The notes beneath the pieces are model-generated. The model did no database searches and had not been told where the DNA came from. It was given only the letters and a program-made list of their open reading frames with translations. This document shows, piece after piece, positions 30,832 to 38,400 of a stretch of DNA of 52,898 nucleotides. Numbering within the stretch: the stretch's first letter is position 1; each line of letters starts with the position of its first letter. Position numbers and translations under genes: made by a program. Source of the stretch: Thermofilales archaeon (GTDB lineage Archaea > Thermoproteota > Thermoprotei > Thermofilales > Thermofilaceae); NCBI GenBank assembly GCA_028275925.1, contig JAPWTS010000004.1, forward strand, positions 1 through 52,898. The letters run 5' to 3'.

Positions 30832-31101
30832 GTGGCGCTGAACCTGAAGTACTGGAGGGGTGCGAGGACGGCGGACGTGAAGGACATGGAGTGCGTGACC
30901 TGCCAGACCTGCTACCCCTGCCAGACCTGCGTCTCCGCCTACTCGTGCGGGGCGTGCCAGTCCTGCTACTCCTGCCAGGTGTGCAACACCTGCTACGGGA
31001 GCTGCGTGACGTGCCAGGCCTGCAACGTCTCCTGCTACAGCTGCTACTCCTGCCAAGTGTGCGATGCCTGCCAGGTCTGCTACGCGGTCAAGTACGGGTG
31101 A
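30832..31101 (+). CDS. Cys-triplet-repeat peptide 2 (candidate precursor)
   Basis: 89 residues from GTG 30832 after GGGGGTGGGGGAGG. The leader has LKYWRG, matching LRYWRG of the first peptide, then a DVKDMEC boundary. The core has 20 Cys at mostly three-residue spacing (CQSCYSCQVCNTCYGSC). It ends in YAVKYG without Cys. The shared leader motif in otherwise different leaders is what a common maturase would recognise. Confidence 0.8.
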   Translation: MALNLKYWRGARTADVKDMECVTCQTCYPCQTCVSAYSCGACQSCYSCQVCNTCYGSCVTCQACNVSCYSCYSCQVCDACQVCYAVKYG

Positions 31102-31107
31102 GGGGGC

Positions 31108-32358
31108 GTGCCCTGCGCGACCTGCGAGTCGTGCGTCGGCTGCCAGGTCTGCTACAGCTGCCAAGCCTGCGTCAGCTGCGAGCAGGGCTTCGGCGGCCCT
31201 CCGCCCCCCACCCTGCCCCTGACGGAGAGGGCGGTCTCCGCCACCGTCTACCCGACGGAGAGGTGTAACCTGAGCTGCTCGTACTGTTTTTATTTCAACT
31301 ACAGGCGGCAGTTCGCCAGGAAGGATATGGACGAGGACACGGCGCTCGCGCTGATGGACTTCCTCGCCAAGCGCGCTGAGAGGGAAAAAGCGAACGTGAT
31401 CCATATCGGCTGGTTCGGGGCGGAGCCGACGCTCGCCATACCCTTCATCGAGTGGTTTATGGAGACCGCCAAGAGGAGGCACCCGAGGTACAGGTGGACG
31501 TGCAGCGTCACCACGAACGGAGTCCTCCTCGCTGACGAGGGGTTCGCGGAGCGGTGCAGGATCTTCACGCACATCATACTCTCGGTGGACGGCGTGGGGG
31601 AGTGGCACGACATATACCGCCGCTTCCCGGACGGGAGGGGCAGCTGGCAGTACGTGGAGAAGGCGATCCGGAACCTGCAGAAGCTGGGCATCCCGTTCAC
31701 CGCGAGGATGACGCTCGCGCCGGAGAACGTCGCGGGGGCGTACGAGAGCGTGAAGGCGCTGGTGGAGATGGGGGTGAAGAACATCTTCACGGGCGTCGTC
31801 GAGGAGGACGTCTGGGACGAGGAGAGCCTGTGGGAGCTCCGCAGGCAGTACCAGCTCATCGCCGACTACCTGATCGAGCAGCTCCTCAGGGGCAACGAGG
31901 TGCACTGGGGCCAGTTCCGCCACGGCATCGACCTCGTGTTCAGGGAGCAGCCGCTGGGCGAGCACGACCACTGCGGGCAGCTCGGCAACTCGATGGGCGT
32001 CTACGTGGACGGCTCGATATACGCGTGTCACCGCGCGGTCGGGATACCGGAGCTGAAAGCGGGGGACGTGTTCAGCGGGATACCGCCCGAGGCGGAGGCG
32101 AAGTTCACCAAGATGTTCAGCAGGAGCAGGGCGGTCGAGGCGAACGGTCTCTGGAGCTACCCGTTCAGGGAGAGGACGCACTTCGGCTGCCTGGTCGCGA
32201 ACTACGAGGCTAGGGGGGACATCCACAGAACCAACGTCCCGCTCCTCAGGGCGTACGACGAGAGCTGCGCGCTGGCCGCGCTGAAGCTGTTCATGGCGGG
32301 GAGGGCGCACCAGAGCAAGCTGATCTACGACGTCTACTTCAAGGGGATAGTGAAGTAG
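31108..32358 (+). CDS. Radical SAM/SPASM enzyme with Cys-triplet N terminus
   Basis: 416 residues from GTG 31108, six bases after the second peptide gene. Residues 1-24 repeat the Cys triplet pattern (eight Cys, CQVCYSCQACVSC). The radical SAM site is CNLSCSYC (Cys 53, 57, 60), followed by GWFGAEPT (101-108) like the family GGEP motif. The C-terminal SPASM-like part has CGQLGNSMGVYVDGSIYACH (Cys 289, 307) and later Cys 361 and 387 for auxiliary clusters. Related enzymes make thioether or C-C bonds in peptides or act as sulfatase maturases. The likely substrates are the two preceding peptides and perhaps its own N terminus. Confidence 0.85.
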   Translation: MPCATCESCVGCQVCYSCQACVSCEQGFGGPPPPTLPLTERAVSATVYPTERCNLSCSYCFYFNYRRQFARKDMDEDTALALMDFLAKRAEREKANVIHIGWFGAEPTLAIPFIEWFMETAKRRHPRYRWTCSVTTNGVLLADEGFAERCRIFTHIILSVDGVGEWHDIYRRFPDGRGSWQYVEKAIRNLQKLGIPFTARMTLAPENVAGAYESVKALVEMGVKNIFTGVVEEDVWDEESLWELRRQYQLIADYLIEQLLRGNEVHWGQFRHGIDLVFREQPLGEHDHCGQLGNSMGVYVDGSIYACHRAVGIPELKAGDVFSGIPPEAEAKFTKMFSRSRAVEANGLWSYPFRERTHFGCLVANYEARGDIHRTNVPLLRAYDESCALAALKLFMAGRAHQSKLIYDVYFKGIVK

Positions 32359-32370
32359 CGCTGGGAGACC

Positions 32371-32383
32371 AAGCTTTTTACCT
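32371..32383 (+). promoter_or_regulatory. Promoter of the 32412-33751 genes
   Basis: AAGCTTTTTACCT lies about 30-40 bases before the GTG at 32412. Confidence 0.55.
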
Positions 32384-32411
32384 CCCTTTCCGCCGGTGAG
32401 GCTAGGGCGCT

Positions 32412-33392
32412 GTGTCGTTCACCTCGACGTACCCGACGAACTTCGTCAAGCTCGCCTACGCGAAGAGGGTGTTCATCGTCAGCGTCTCCGACCTCGCGAA
32501 GGGCGCCGAGGCGCTCAAGCGCGCGGTCTCGCTGAGGCGCGGGGACGCGGGGAAGGGCGCCGAGAGACCGGCGAAAGCCGTCTCGAAGCCGCTGAGGGAC
32601 GCTGGGAGGGGGCTGGACAGGCTGGCGAGAGCCGCGGCGAAGCCGCTCCGCGAAGCGTGCAGGGCGCTGGAGAAGCCGCTCAGGAACTTCGCCCGGAGGG
32701 TCAAGGACGCGGCGTTCGGGGACTACGGCTTCAAGACCGTCCTCGCGAAGTGGTACAGGGTGGCGGTCAGCGACCTCGCGAAAGCCGCGGAGCGGCTGTC
32801 GAAGCTCGCTTCGGCGATCCAGCGCGACGCCGGCAGGGCCTTGGACAGGCTCGCGCGGGCGCCCCTCAAGGCGGCGCGCGACGCCGCGAGAGCGCTGGAC
32901 AGGCTCGCCAAGTCCGCCGCGAGGTTCTGGAGGGACGCCTCGTTCGGGGACTACGGCTTCGCTAGGGTACCTGGGAAGGCCTTCCTAGAGGCGGTTCGCG
33001 CGGCGGAGAGGGCGGCTAAGCTGGCGTCGAAGCGCGCGGTCGAGGTCGCCAGGGGCCTAGACCGCGCCTACAGGGCCCTCGCCAAGAGGGTCAGGGACGC
33101 GGCGCTCTCCGACTTCTCGCTGATCCTCGGCGTCCCCATCAAGCTGTACCTGAGGGACGTCTTCCTCGGCACGCACTGGCCGGAGCTGAGGAGGAGGTAC
33201 GTCAGGTCGCTGGCGGAGCGGGCGAGGGCGGTGGAGCGCGGCGCCTCGCTGCGCTTCAGGCTGCTCTGCGAGTACGTGCGCACCGTCCTGCCCTACGACG
33301 TCGTCCTCGCGGCAGACCACAACGCGCTGAAGAGGGTGATGCTCTGCGCGGTGGAAAAGCTGAAGAGCATCCGCACCAGGCTGGGGGCGTGA
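32412..33392 (+). CDS. Basic helical protein with internal repeats
   Basis: 326 residues, strongly basic and helical. A motif recurs about every 70 residues: RRVKDAAFGDYGFKTV (about 94-109), RFWRDASFGDYGFARV (about 173-188) and KRVRDAALSDFSLILG (about 229-244). Each follows a run of RALDRLA(K/R)-type helix. The C-terminal 85 residues are not repeated. The charge and repeats suggest binding along DNA or to capsid. The stop overlaps the next start (GTGA). Confidence 0.7.
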   Translation: MSFTSTYPTNFVKLAYAKRVFIVSVSDLAKGAEALKRAVSLRRGDAGKGAERPAKAVSKPLRDAGRGLDRLARAAAKPLREACRALEKPLRNFARRVKDAAFGDYGFKTVLAKWYRVAVSDLAKAAERLSKLASAIQRDAGRALDRLARAPLKAARDAARALDRLAKSAARFWRDASFGDYGFARVPGKAFLEAVRAAERAAKLASKRAVEVARGLDRAYRALAKRVRDAALSDFSLILGVPIKLYLRDVFLGTHWPELRRRYVRSLAERARAVERGASLRFRLLCEYVRTVLPYDVVLAADHNALKRVMLCAVEKLKSIRTRLGA

Positions 33393-33751
33393 GCGCCGTC
33401 GACGTGTTCGAGATGAAGGCCGCGCTGGTCAGGGACGTGCCCCTAGGCTGCGACGAGGGGACGGAGCCGGAGTGGAACTGCTACGTGTACAGCTCGGACT
33501 ACGACAGCGTCGCCGACGCGCTCGCCGCCTACGCGGACGCGGTGGAGCAGCTGCACGGCATCTACAAGCAGAAGTACGGGAGGGAGGCGCCCGGCGTCGC
33601 GGGCGACCTCGCGGAGGCGCGCGGCCTGCTGTCCCAGATCCCCAAGCACAGGAGCGGCGACCCCGTCTCCTCGGAGGACAGGAACAGGATGGTGTGGGCG
33701 CTCAACGCGCTCGTCCGCGCCACCCTGAGGCTGGAGGCCGCCCTCGCGTGA
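33389..33751 (+). CDS. Helical hypothetical protein
   Basis: 120 residues coupled by GTGA to the basic repeat protein. Helical from about residue 38, acidic at the N terminus with two Cys near 21 and 31. A complex with its basic neighbour is plausible from the coupled start and opposite charge. Confidence 0.65.
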   Translation: MSAVDVFEMKAALVRDVPLGCDEGTEPEWNCYVYSSDYDSVADALAAYADAVEQLHGIYKQKYGREAPGVAGDLAEARGLLSQIPKHRSGDPVSSEDRNRMVWALNALVRATLRLEAALA

Positions 33752-33798
33752 GACGACACGCTTAAAACGCCCTCTTCCCGCCTGGGAAAGCGGTGGGC

Positions 33799-34407
33799 AT
33801 GAGCGCTCGGGAGGAGGTCGGGGTCGTCGGCTACCTAGAGGTGATCGTCAGGGACAAGCACGGCAGGGTCAAGTGCCGCATCGGCGGGCCCCCGCCGGCT
33901 GCGCGCAAGCCTCTCCTCAAGCGCCTCGCCGGCTGGGCCAAGCGGCTCCTCGGAGACCCGCCGGTCGCGCCCGAGGCCGTCAGCTCGCTGCCCGCCGGCA
34001 TCGCCCCCGAGCTTGGGGTTCTCAGGAACATCATCACCGACGCCGGCATCGCGGAGATGGTCAGGCTCGTGTTCGGGCTGGGCGGCGCGGCGTTCGGCTA
34101 CATCGCGATCGGCACCGGCACCACCGCGGAGAGCGCGTCGGACACCGCCCTCGCAGCCGAGATCAAGCGGAAGGCGGCTTCGAAGACGCAGACCACCACG
34201 ACCGTCGCCAACGACACCTGCCTGCTCTCGGCCACCTTCAGCAGCGCGGACGGCCTGACGGGCACCAGCGCGGTGACGGAGGCCGGCGTCTTCAACGCCT
34301 CGACCGGCGGGGTGCTGCTCGCGAGGAAGGTGTTCAGCGCGGTCAACGTGAACTGGGACGCTGGGGATTCGTTAACTATCAATTATTACATCCAACTGAG
34401 TAGGTAG
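33799..34407 (+). CDS. Phage-tail-like structural protein
   Basis: 202 residues from ATG 33799 after GCGGTGGG; GTG 33793 is an alternative. A TATA (ACGCTTAAAAC) lies near 33758-33768. Residues about 95-200 match a pattern common in tailed-phage fibre and base-plate proteins: YIAIGTGTTAESASDTALAAEI, a Thr/Ser-rich strand, SAVTEAGVFNASTGGVLLARKVF and DSLTINYYIQL. The N-terminal part is basic. It is an adhesin-type module in a non-tailed filamentous virus, probably at the virion end. Confidence 0.75.
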   Translation: MSAREEVGVVGYLEVIVRDKHGRVKCRIGGPPPAARKPLLKRLAGWAKRLLGDPPVAPEAVSSLPAGIAPELGVLRNIITDAGIAEMVRLVFGLGGAAFGYIAIGTGTTAESASDTALAAEIKRKAASKTQTTTTVANDTCLLSATFSSADGLTGTSAVTEAGVFNASTGGVLLARKVFSAVNVNWDAGDSLTINYYIQLSR

Positions 34408-34413
34408 AGAATA

Positions 34414-34782
34414 ATGGTTGTAAGGATAAAATCCCGAACCGTGTACAGCGGCTCCGTCACGCCGAGCGCGCTGAACACCGAGGCGAACCTGATCAGCGTG
34501 CCAACGCAAGCGGACATGTACCTGTTCGAGGCGTACGTGGACATCGGCAACCTCGCCAGCGGCGAGACCGCGCTGATCAGGCTGTACCTCAGGGTGGACG
34601 GCGCGACCGAGAGGCTCTACGACGAGATCTCGGTCTCGGGCGACTACGCGCAGAAGGTCGTCCACATCACCGCGATGAACCTCCGCGCGGACGCGCAGGC
34701 CAGGCTCGCGGTCGTGCAGACGAGCGGAAGCCTCAGGAGTTTCGCGTACTGGGGCGTCGTGATGGTCTACGAGGAGGTCTAG
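34414..34782 (+). CDS. Beta-sandwich protein B1
   Basis: 122 residues, all beta, paralogous to the next gene. Both share YSGSVTPSALNTE/YTGSVSPSALNTE, (F/V)E(A/G)Y(V/I)D(I/L), AS(G)(E/D)xA, VDGA and QTSG(S/T)LRS(F/Y). It starts six bases after the tail-like protein. Likely a repeated surface or fibre subunit. Confidence 0.75.
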   Translation: MVVRIKSRTVYSGSVTPSALNTEANLISVPTQADMYLFEAYVDIGNLASGETALIRLYLRVDGATERLYDEISVSGDYAQKVVHITAMNLRADAQARLAVVQTSGSLRSFAYWGVVMVYEEV

Positions 34783-34803
34783 CGGGGGTGATCCGCGCTG
34801 CCG

Positions 34804-35166
34804 GTGATCGTAGCGTCGAAGACGAGGTACACGGGCTCGGTGTCGCCGAGCGCGCTGAACACCGAGACGGTGGTGGTGGACATACCGGCGCAGAGCGACG
34901 ACTACATCGTGGAGGGCTACATCGACCTCTCCGCGCTCGCCTCGGGGGACGCCGTGACGGTCAGGGAGTACGTGGCGGTGGACGGCGCGAACTACAGAAC
35001 CTACGCGACCGTCAGCTACAGCGGGCCGGTCTCGGATCCCATCATACGCTTCCACGCGAAGACCCTCACCTACAATATGAAGTACCGCGTCACGATCACG
35101 CAGACCTCTGGGACTTTGAGAAGCTATCCTTACGGTTTCGTTCTCGAGGTGCTGGGGGTGGTGTAG
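34804..35166 (+). CDS. Beta-sandwich protein B2
   Basis: 120 residues, paralogue of the preceding gene. GTG 34804 is used, with GGGGGTGAT ten bases upstream; a CTG two codons earlier is possible. The pair arose by tandem duplication. Location between two fibre-like genes supports a role in host attachment. Confidence 0.75.
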   Translation: MIVASKTRYTGSVSPSALNTETVVVDIPAQSDDYIVEGYIDLSALASGDAVTVREYVAVDGANYRTYATVSYSGPVSDPIIRFHAKTLTYNMKYRVTITQTSGTLRSYPYGFVLEVLGVV

Positions 35167-35167
35167 C

Positions 35168-36724
35168 GTGCCGGATCTCGTCCTAGACTACCACAGGCTG
35201 AGGACGCCGATCGACCACCCGGACGCGAGCGTCGTCACGGCGAAGATCGCGGACGGCGCCATTGCGACGGCCAAGCTCGCCGCGCTCGACTACGCGACGT
35301 TCAGCGGGCTGACCGCGGATCCGGCGCTCGCGGCTGGCAGAGTGTGGTTCCGCAGCGACCTGGGCCTGCTCTCGTACAGCCCCGACGGCACGACCGTCAG
35401 GAGGATACCGTACGGGACGATCAACGTGGATGCGCACGCATCAAGGCACGCCGCCGGCGGCGCCGACCCCATCCCCTCGGGCGGGATATCGAGGAGCATG
35501 CTGGAGTACCCGACGGCGGGCGTAAGCTTCGCATACCTAGCGGCAATCGACAAAGTGGTGTGGACGCAGCGGACGAACTCGGGCAATATATGCGCGACGC
35601 GCGACAGCTTCGCGGACAAGAGCGTGATCGCCTGCGTCCAGACGAACAACTACAGCAACCTGATGGCCCGCATCCAGAACGCGACGAATATGTACTACAG
35701 CGAGTACAACTTAGCCGCATCGACCGCCGACCACAAGATCTACAAGATCTCCGCCGGCACCTTCACGGCTCTCGCGAGCGAGGCGGTCGACCTCGACGGG
35801 AAGGGCAGGGGGCAGCGCGTCAGCTGCAGCGGCTCGACGGTCAAGTCGCTCCGCTACGAGATCTCGACGTACATCGACCCTCTCAGCCCGCCGACCGCCA
35901 CCGCGACGATCAGCGCGACCGACACGGCGTTCGCCTCGGGTCTCTACGGCTTCCGCTTCCTCCCAGGCGACACGAACCAGCAGGGCGGCATGTCCTCCGC
36001 GTTCGCTTACCTCGCCGCGCCCGCCTCCGCGCTGCCCCCCGCGCTGCTCCTCCTAGAGACCGAGACGAGGGGGAGCGGCGCGCCCGACGACCCCTACGCC
36101 CCCGACCTCGGGCAGAGCTTGGTGGAGACCGACCGCGTGGAGGTGCCGGAGTTCCTGAGACTGGAGAGGAGGAAGTGGGAGATCCTGAGGGCGAAGGGCT
36201 TCACGGACGAGGAGATGCGCGTCGTCTTCGGTTTCGTCCCGCAGCACCAAGTCGACCTAGACGCGGTGACGTGGGGCGTCTTCGAGTTCTCCGAGAAATC
36301 CCCGACGAACATCATCGTGGTCACGGGGGACAACCCATACAGGCAGGGCGCGATCCAGAGGCAGGCGGAGTACGCGAAGAAGAAGGGTCTCGGGGTCTTC
36401 GACCCGCCCAGAAACTACGGTGAAGCTGTCGCGCTCTACAACAAACTGAAAAGCGACTTCCCCCACTGGCTAGCCGGCAAAGACAACTTCACGTACATGT
36501 GTCTAGGCTGGGAGGAGCTGGACGTCTTCCAGTGTGCGGACTTCTACTACGGCGAGCTGCTGGAGCACAGGACGCACTACGACCAGCTAAAGAGGGTGAA
36601 TCCCAAGGAGATCGAGAACCGCCTGCTGGAGCTGAAGTCTAGGCTGGAGCAGATGACGGTGCTGCCCGAGGAGAGGGACAAGCACCTCAGGAAGGTGGAG
36701 GAGCTGCTGAAGAAGGGGTGGTAG
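35168..36724 (+). CDS. Phage-fibre-like protein, candidate host-attachment fibre
   Basis: 518 residues from GTG 35168, two bases after the preceding stop. Residues about 1-105 carry fibre signatures: SVVTAKIADGAIATAKLA, GRVWFRSDLGLLSYSPDGTTVRRI and HASRHAAGGADPI, the last a hallmark of fibres of many thermophile phages. Residues about 105-300 are a beta-rich domain. From about 320 it becomes alpha/beta and helical, ending in a charged coiled coil. Probably the receptor-binding fibre. Confidence 0.75.
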   Translation: MPDLVLDYHRLRTPIDHPDASVVTAKIADGAIATAKLAALDYATFSGLTADPALAAGRVWFRSDLGLLSYSPDGTTVRRIPYGTINVDAHASRHAAGGADPIPSGGISRSMLEYPTAGVSFAYLAAIDKVVWTQRTNSGNICATRDSFADKSVIACVQTNNYSNLMARIQNATNMYYSEYNLAASTADHKIYKISAGTFTALASEAVDLDGKGRGQRVSCSGSTVKSLRYEISTYIDPLSPPTATATISATDTAFASGLYGFRFLPGDTNQQGGMSSAFAYLAAPASALPPALLLLETETRGSGAPDDPYAPDLGQSLVETDRVEVPEFLRLERRKWEILRAKGFTDEEMRVVFGFVPQHQVDLDAVTWGVFEFSEKSPTNIIVVTGDNPYRQGAIQRQAEYAKKKGLGVFDPPRNYGEAVALYNKLKSDFPHWLAGKDNFTYMCLGWEELDVFQCADFYYGELLEHRTHYDQLKRVNPKEIENRLLELKSRLEQMTVLPEERDKHLRKVEELLKKGW

Positions 36725-36959
36725 CCGAGCGCCCCACCTCCGCCAGCCAGAGCAAGACCGCGACCGCGATCAAAACGAGCACGACGACCGCGGTGAAGCC
36801 GAAAGCGTAGGCCCAGACCAGCGACACGGCGTCCCAGCTCAACGGCTCAACATTCTTCAACGCTGACAGGTTCCAGCGGGTAAGCTCCCAGATGCACGCA
36901 ACACCTACAGCCGTCACCAGCAGGCTCAGCCCCACCGCGAGCAGCACGCTTTTCATCAT
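36687..36959 (-). CDS. Two-TM membrane protein
   Basis: 90 residues, two hydrophobic helices (about 3-22 and 46-72) and a Ser/Pro tail. The ATG at 36959 is leaderless, from a TATA around 36976-36988 on the minus strand. Its 3' end overlaps the fibre gene by 38 bases, and it is divergent from the methyltransferase. Confidence 0.65.
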   Translation of the reverse strand: MMKSVLLAVGLSLLVTAVGVACIWELTRWNLSALKNVEPLSWDAVSLVWAYAFGFTAVVVLVLIAVAVLLWLAEVGRSATTPSSAAPPPS

Positions 36960-37007
36960 AGAAGCGTGTCGGAAAGTTTCATATACGTATTACGCTCGAC
37001 ATAACGC

Positions 37008-37499
37008 GTGAAGCTCAATTTAGGTTGCGGATTAGACATCCGCGACGGATACATCAACATCGACGTGCGCAAGGTGCACCCCAAGATCCTCGTCCTAGAC
37101 CTCGAGAAAGAGCTTCTCAGACCGTTTCCGGACAACAGCGCGGAGGAAATCATCGCTAAGGATTTCGTCGAGCACTTGAGCTGGCGCGTCGTCGAGGATT
37201 TCCTCAAAGATTGCTATAGGGTTCTCAAGCCTGGAGGGAGGATGTACATACAGGTTCCAGACTTGGAAGCGATAGCGAAGAAAGTGATACTCAACCCCAG
37301 CTTCAAGTACGGCGAGCTGGAGGGGTGGAAAGCGATATCGTTCTGGGTTTACGGGGCTCAGGATTATGAAACCAATCTACACAAAACAGGTTTCACAATA
37401 CCAACGTTAAAGAAGCTTCTAGAGTCGATTGGCTTTGTCGTGGAGGACATCAGGAGCGACGGCGGCACAAATATAAATTGCTGGGTTAGGAAGCCGTAG
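37008..37499 (+). CDS. SAM-dependent methyltransferase
   Basis: 163 residues, class I methyltransferase fold. MKLNLGCGLDIRDGYINIDV (1-20) is the SAM-binding motif I and its partner strand. AEEIIAKDFVEHL (about 45-57), RVLKPGGRMYIQVPD (about 71-85) and a C-terminal strand complete the fold. The target is unknown; this small type often methylates sugars or small molecules, which fits the viral glycosylation genes. Its A+T content is visibly higher than that of its neighbours, suggesting recent acquisition. Confidence 0.8.
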   Translation: MKLNLGCGLDIRDGYINIDVRKVHPKILVLDLEKELLRPFPDNSAEEIIAKDFVEHLSWRVVEDFLKDCYRVLKPGGRMYIQVPDLEAIAKKVILNPSFKYGELEGWKAISFWVYGAQDYETNLHKTGFTIPTLKKLLESIGFVVEDIRSDGGTNINCWVRKP

Positions 37500-37509
37500 G
37501 CGATCGGGA

Positions 37510-37752
37510 GTGGGGCGGCTCTCTAGGGCGGCTGGGGCGGCGTTCGCCGGTCTGCTGGTCTCGTCCGCGGTCGGCGTGAGCGCGATGGCGTTCGGGAGGG
37601 CGCTGTCCGCAGCGCTGGCGCTGGCGTCGTCCCCGAGCCTGCAGGCGCTGACCGACCTGCTGCTGGCGCTGCTGGCGATGTGGGTCTGCGGGATGATCCT
37701 GATCGCGGTCGCGTACGCGGTCTCGCGGCCCGAGGAGGACTACTACGGGTAG
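37510..37752 (+). CDS. Two-TM membrane protein
   Basis: 80 residues from a GTG 11 bases after the methyltransferase stop. Hydrophobic segments lie at about 7-35 and 46-72, with an acidic C terminus (PEEDYYG). One of several two-TM proteins that could sit in a viral envelope or act at release. Confidence 0.65.
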   Translation: MGRLSRAAGAAFAGLLVSSAVGVSAMAFGRALSAALALASSPSLQALTDLLLALLAMWVCGMILIAVAYAVSRPEEDYYG

Positions 37753-37795
37753 GCTGGGGAAAGCTTAAAAGCTGGGCGCGCGGTTTCGCCGAACG

Positions 37796-38116
37796 ATGGG
37801 TATGCCGGTCAGCTGGTTCGAGGTGGGGCTGGGGGCCGGCCTAGTGGCGGCCGTCGCGCTGATAGCGTACGTGTGGCTGAAGAACAGGGAGCTGGCCCAG
37901 ACGGTGATCGAGGAGAAGATCACCATCCTCAAGTACGCGATCCCGATACTGGAGAGCGTCATCCCCTACCTGCCGCCCGACAAGCAGCCGCAGGCCAAGG
38001 AGTGCGTCGAGGCTTTGCAGATGATGCAGAAGATCAACGAGGCTTTGCTGCAGGTGCCAGCCGCCAAGCTCAGGAAGGCTTGGCTGATGTACAGGGTTCA
38101 GGTGAAGGGTGGTTGA
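37796..38116 (+). CDS. Single-TM protein with helical tail
   Basis: 106 residues. An N-terminal hydrophobic helix (about 8-27) is followed by helices (AQTVIEEKITILKYAIPILESVI). Leaderless start after AAGCTTAAAAG (about 37762-37772); ATG 37802 is an alternative. Confidence 0.65.
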   Translation: MGMPVSWFEVGLGAGLVAAVALIAYVWLKNRELAQTVIEEKITILKYAIPILESVIPYLPPDKQPQAKECVEALQMMQKINEALLQVPAAKLRKAWLMYRVQVKGG

Positions 38117-38117
38117 G

Positions 38118-38399
38118 ATGGGGGTCACGTTCGAGCAGCTCCGGGAGGTCGCTAGGGCGATCCTAGGCGGGGCCCTCCCGCTCTCCAGGGAGGACTTCGC
38201 GAGGAGGGTGGAGGAGTGGGTCTCGTCGCAGCCGGAGTGGCTGCGGAACACGTACTTCGGCATGAAGGTGAAGGAGGGGGAGGGGGAGGGGGCGCGGGTG
38301 CGCGTCGTCGTCGTCAAGCGCTCGGAGATCCCTAGGAAGATCGTCGAGGACGACTGGTTCTACCAGACGTTCCTCAGGTTCCTCGCGGGGTGGCTCTGA
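38118..38399 (+). CDS. Small hypothetical protein
   Basis: 93 residues, ATG 38118 after GGGTGGTTGAG. Helix, then a beta pair (ARVRVVVVKR), then a helix with aromatic residues (DDWFYQTFLRFLAGW). It lies directly before the peptidase-like gene and is likely co-transcribed. Confidence 0.6.
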   Translation: MGVTFEQLREVARAILGGALPLSREDFARRVEEWVSSQPEWLRNTYFGMKVKEGEGEGARVRVVVVKRSEIPRKIVEDDWFYQTFLRFLAGWL

Positions 38400-38400
38400 G

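Noticed and set aside
30590-31200. Nucleotide-level tandem repeat or CRISPR array in the TGCCAG-rich region
   Set aside because: The periodicity is nine bases and in frame, caused by the Cys-x-x codon pattern; there are no unique spacers.
30580-32310. Long minus-strand open frame opposite the Cys-peptide and radical SAM genes
   Set aside because: It is an antisense shadow created by the TGC/TGG-rich codons; the plus strand has clear family motifs.
34098-34382. Minus-strand frame within the phage-tail-like gene
   Set aside because: It is the shadow of a clearly recognisable plus-strand protein and has no promoter.
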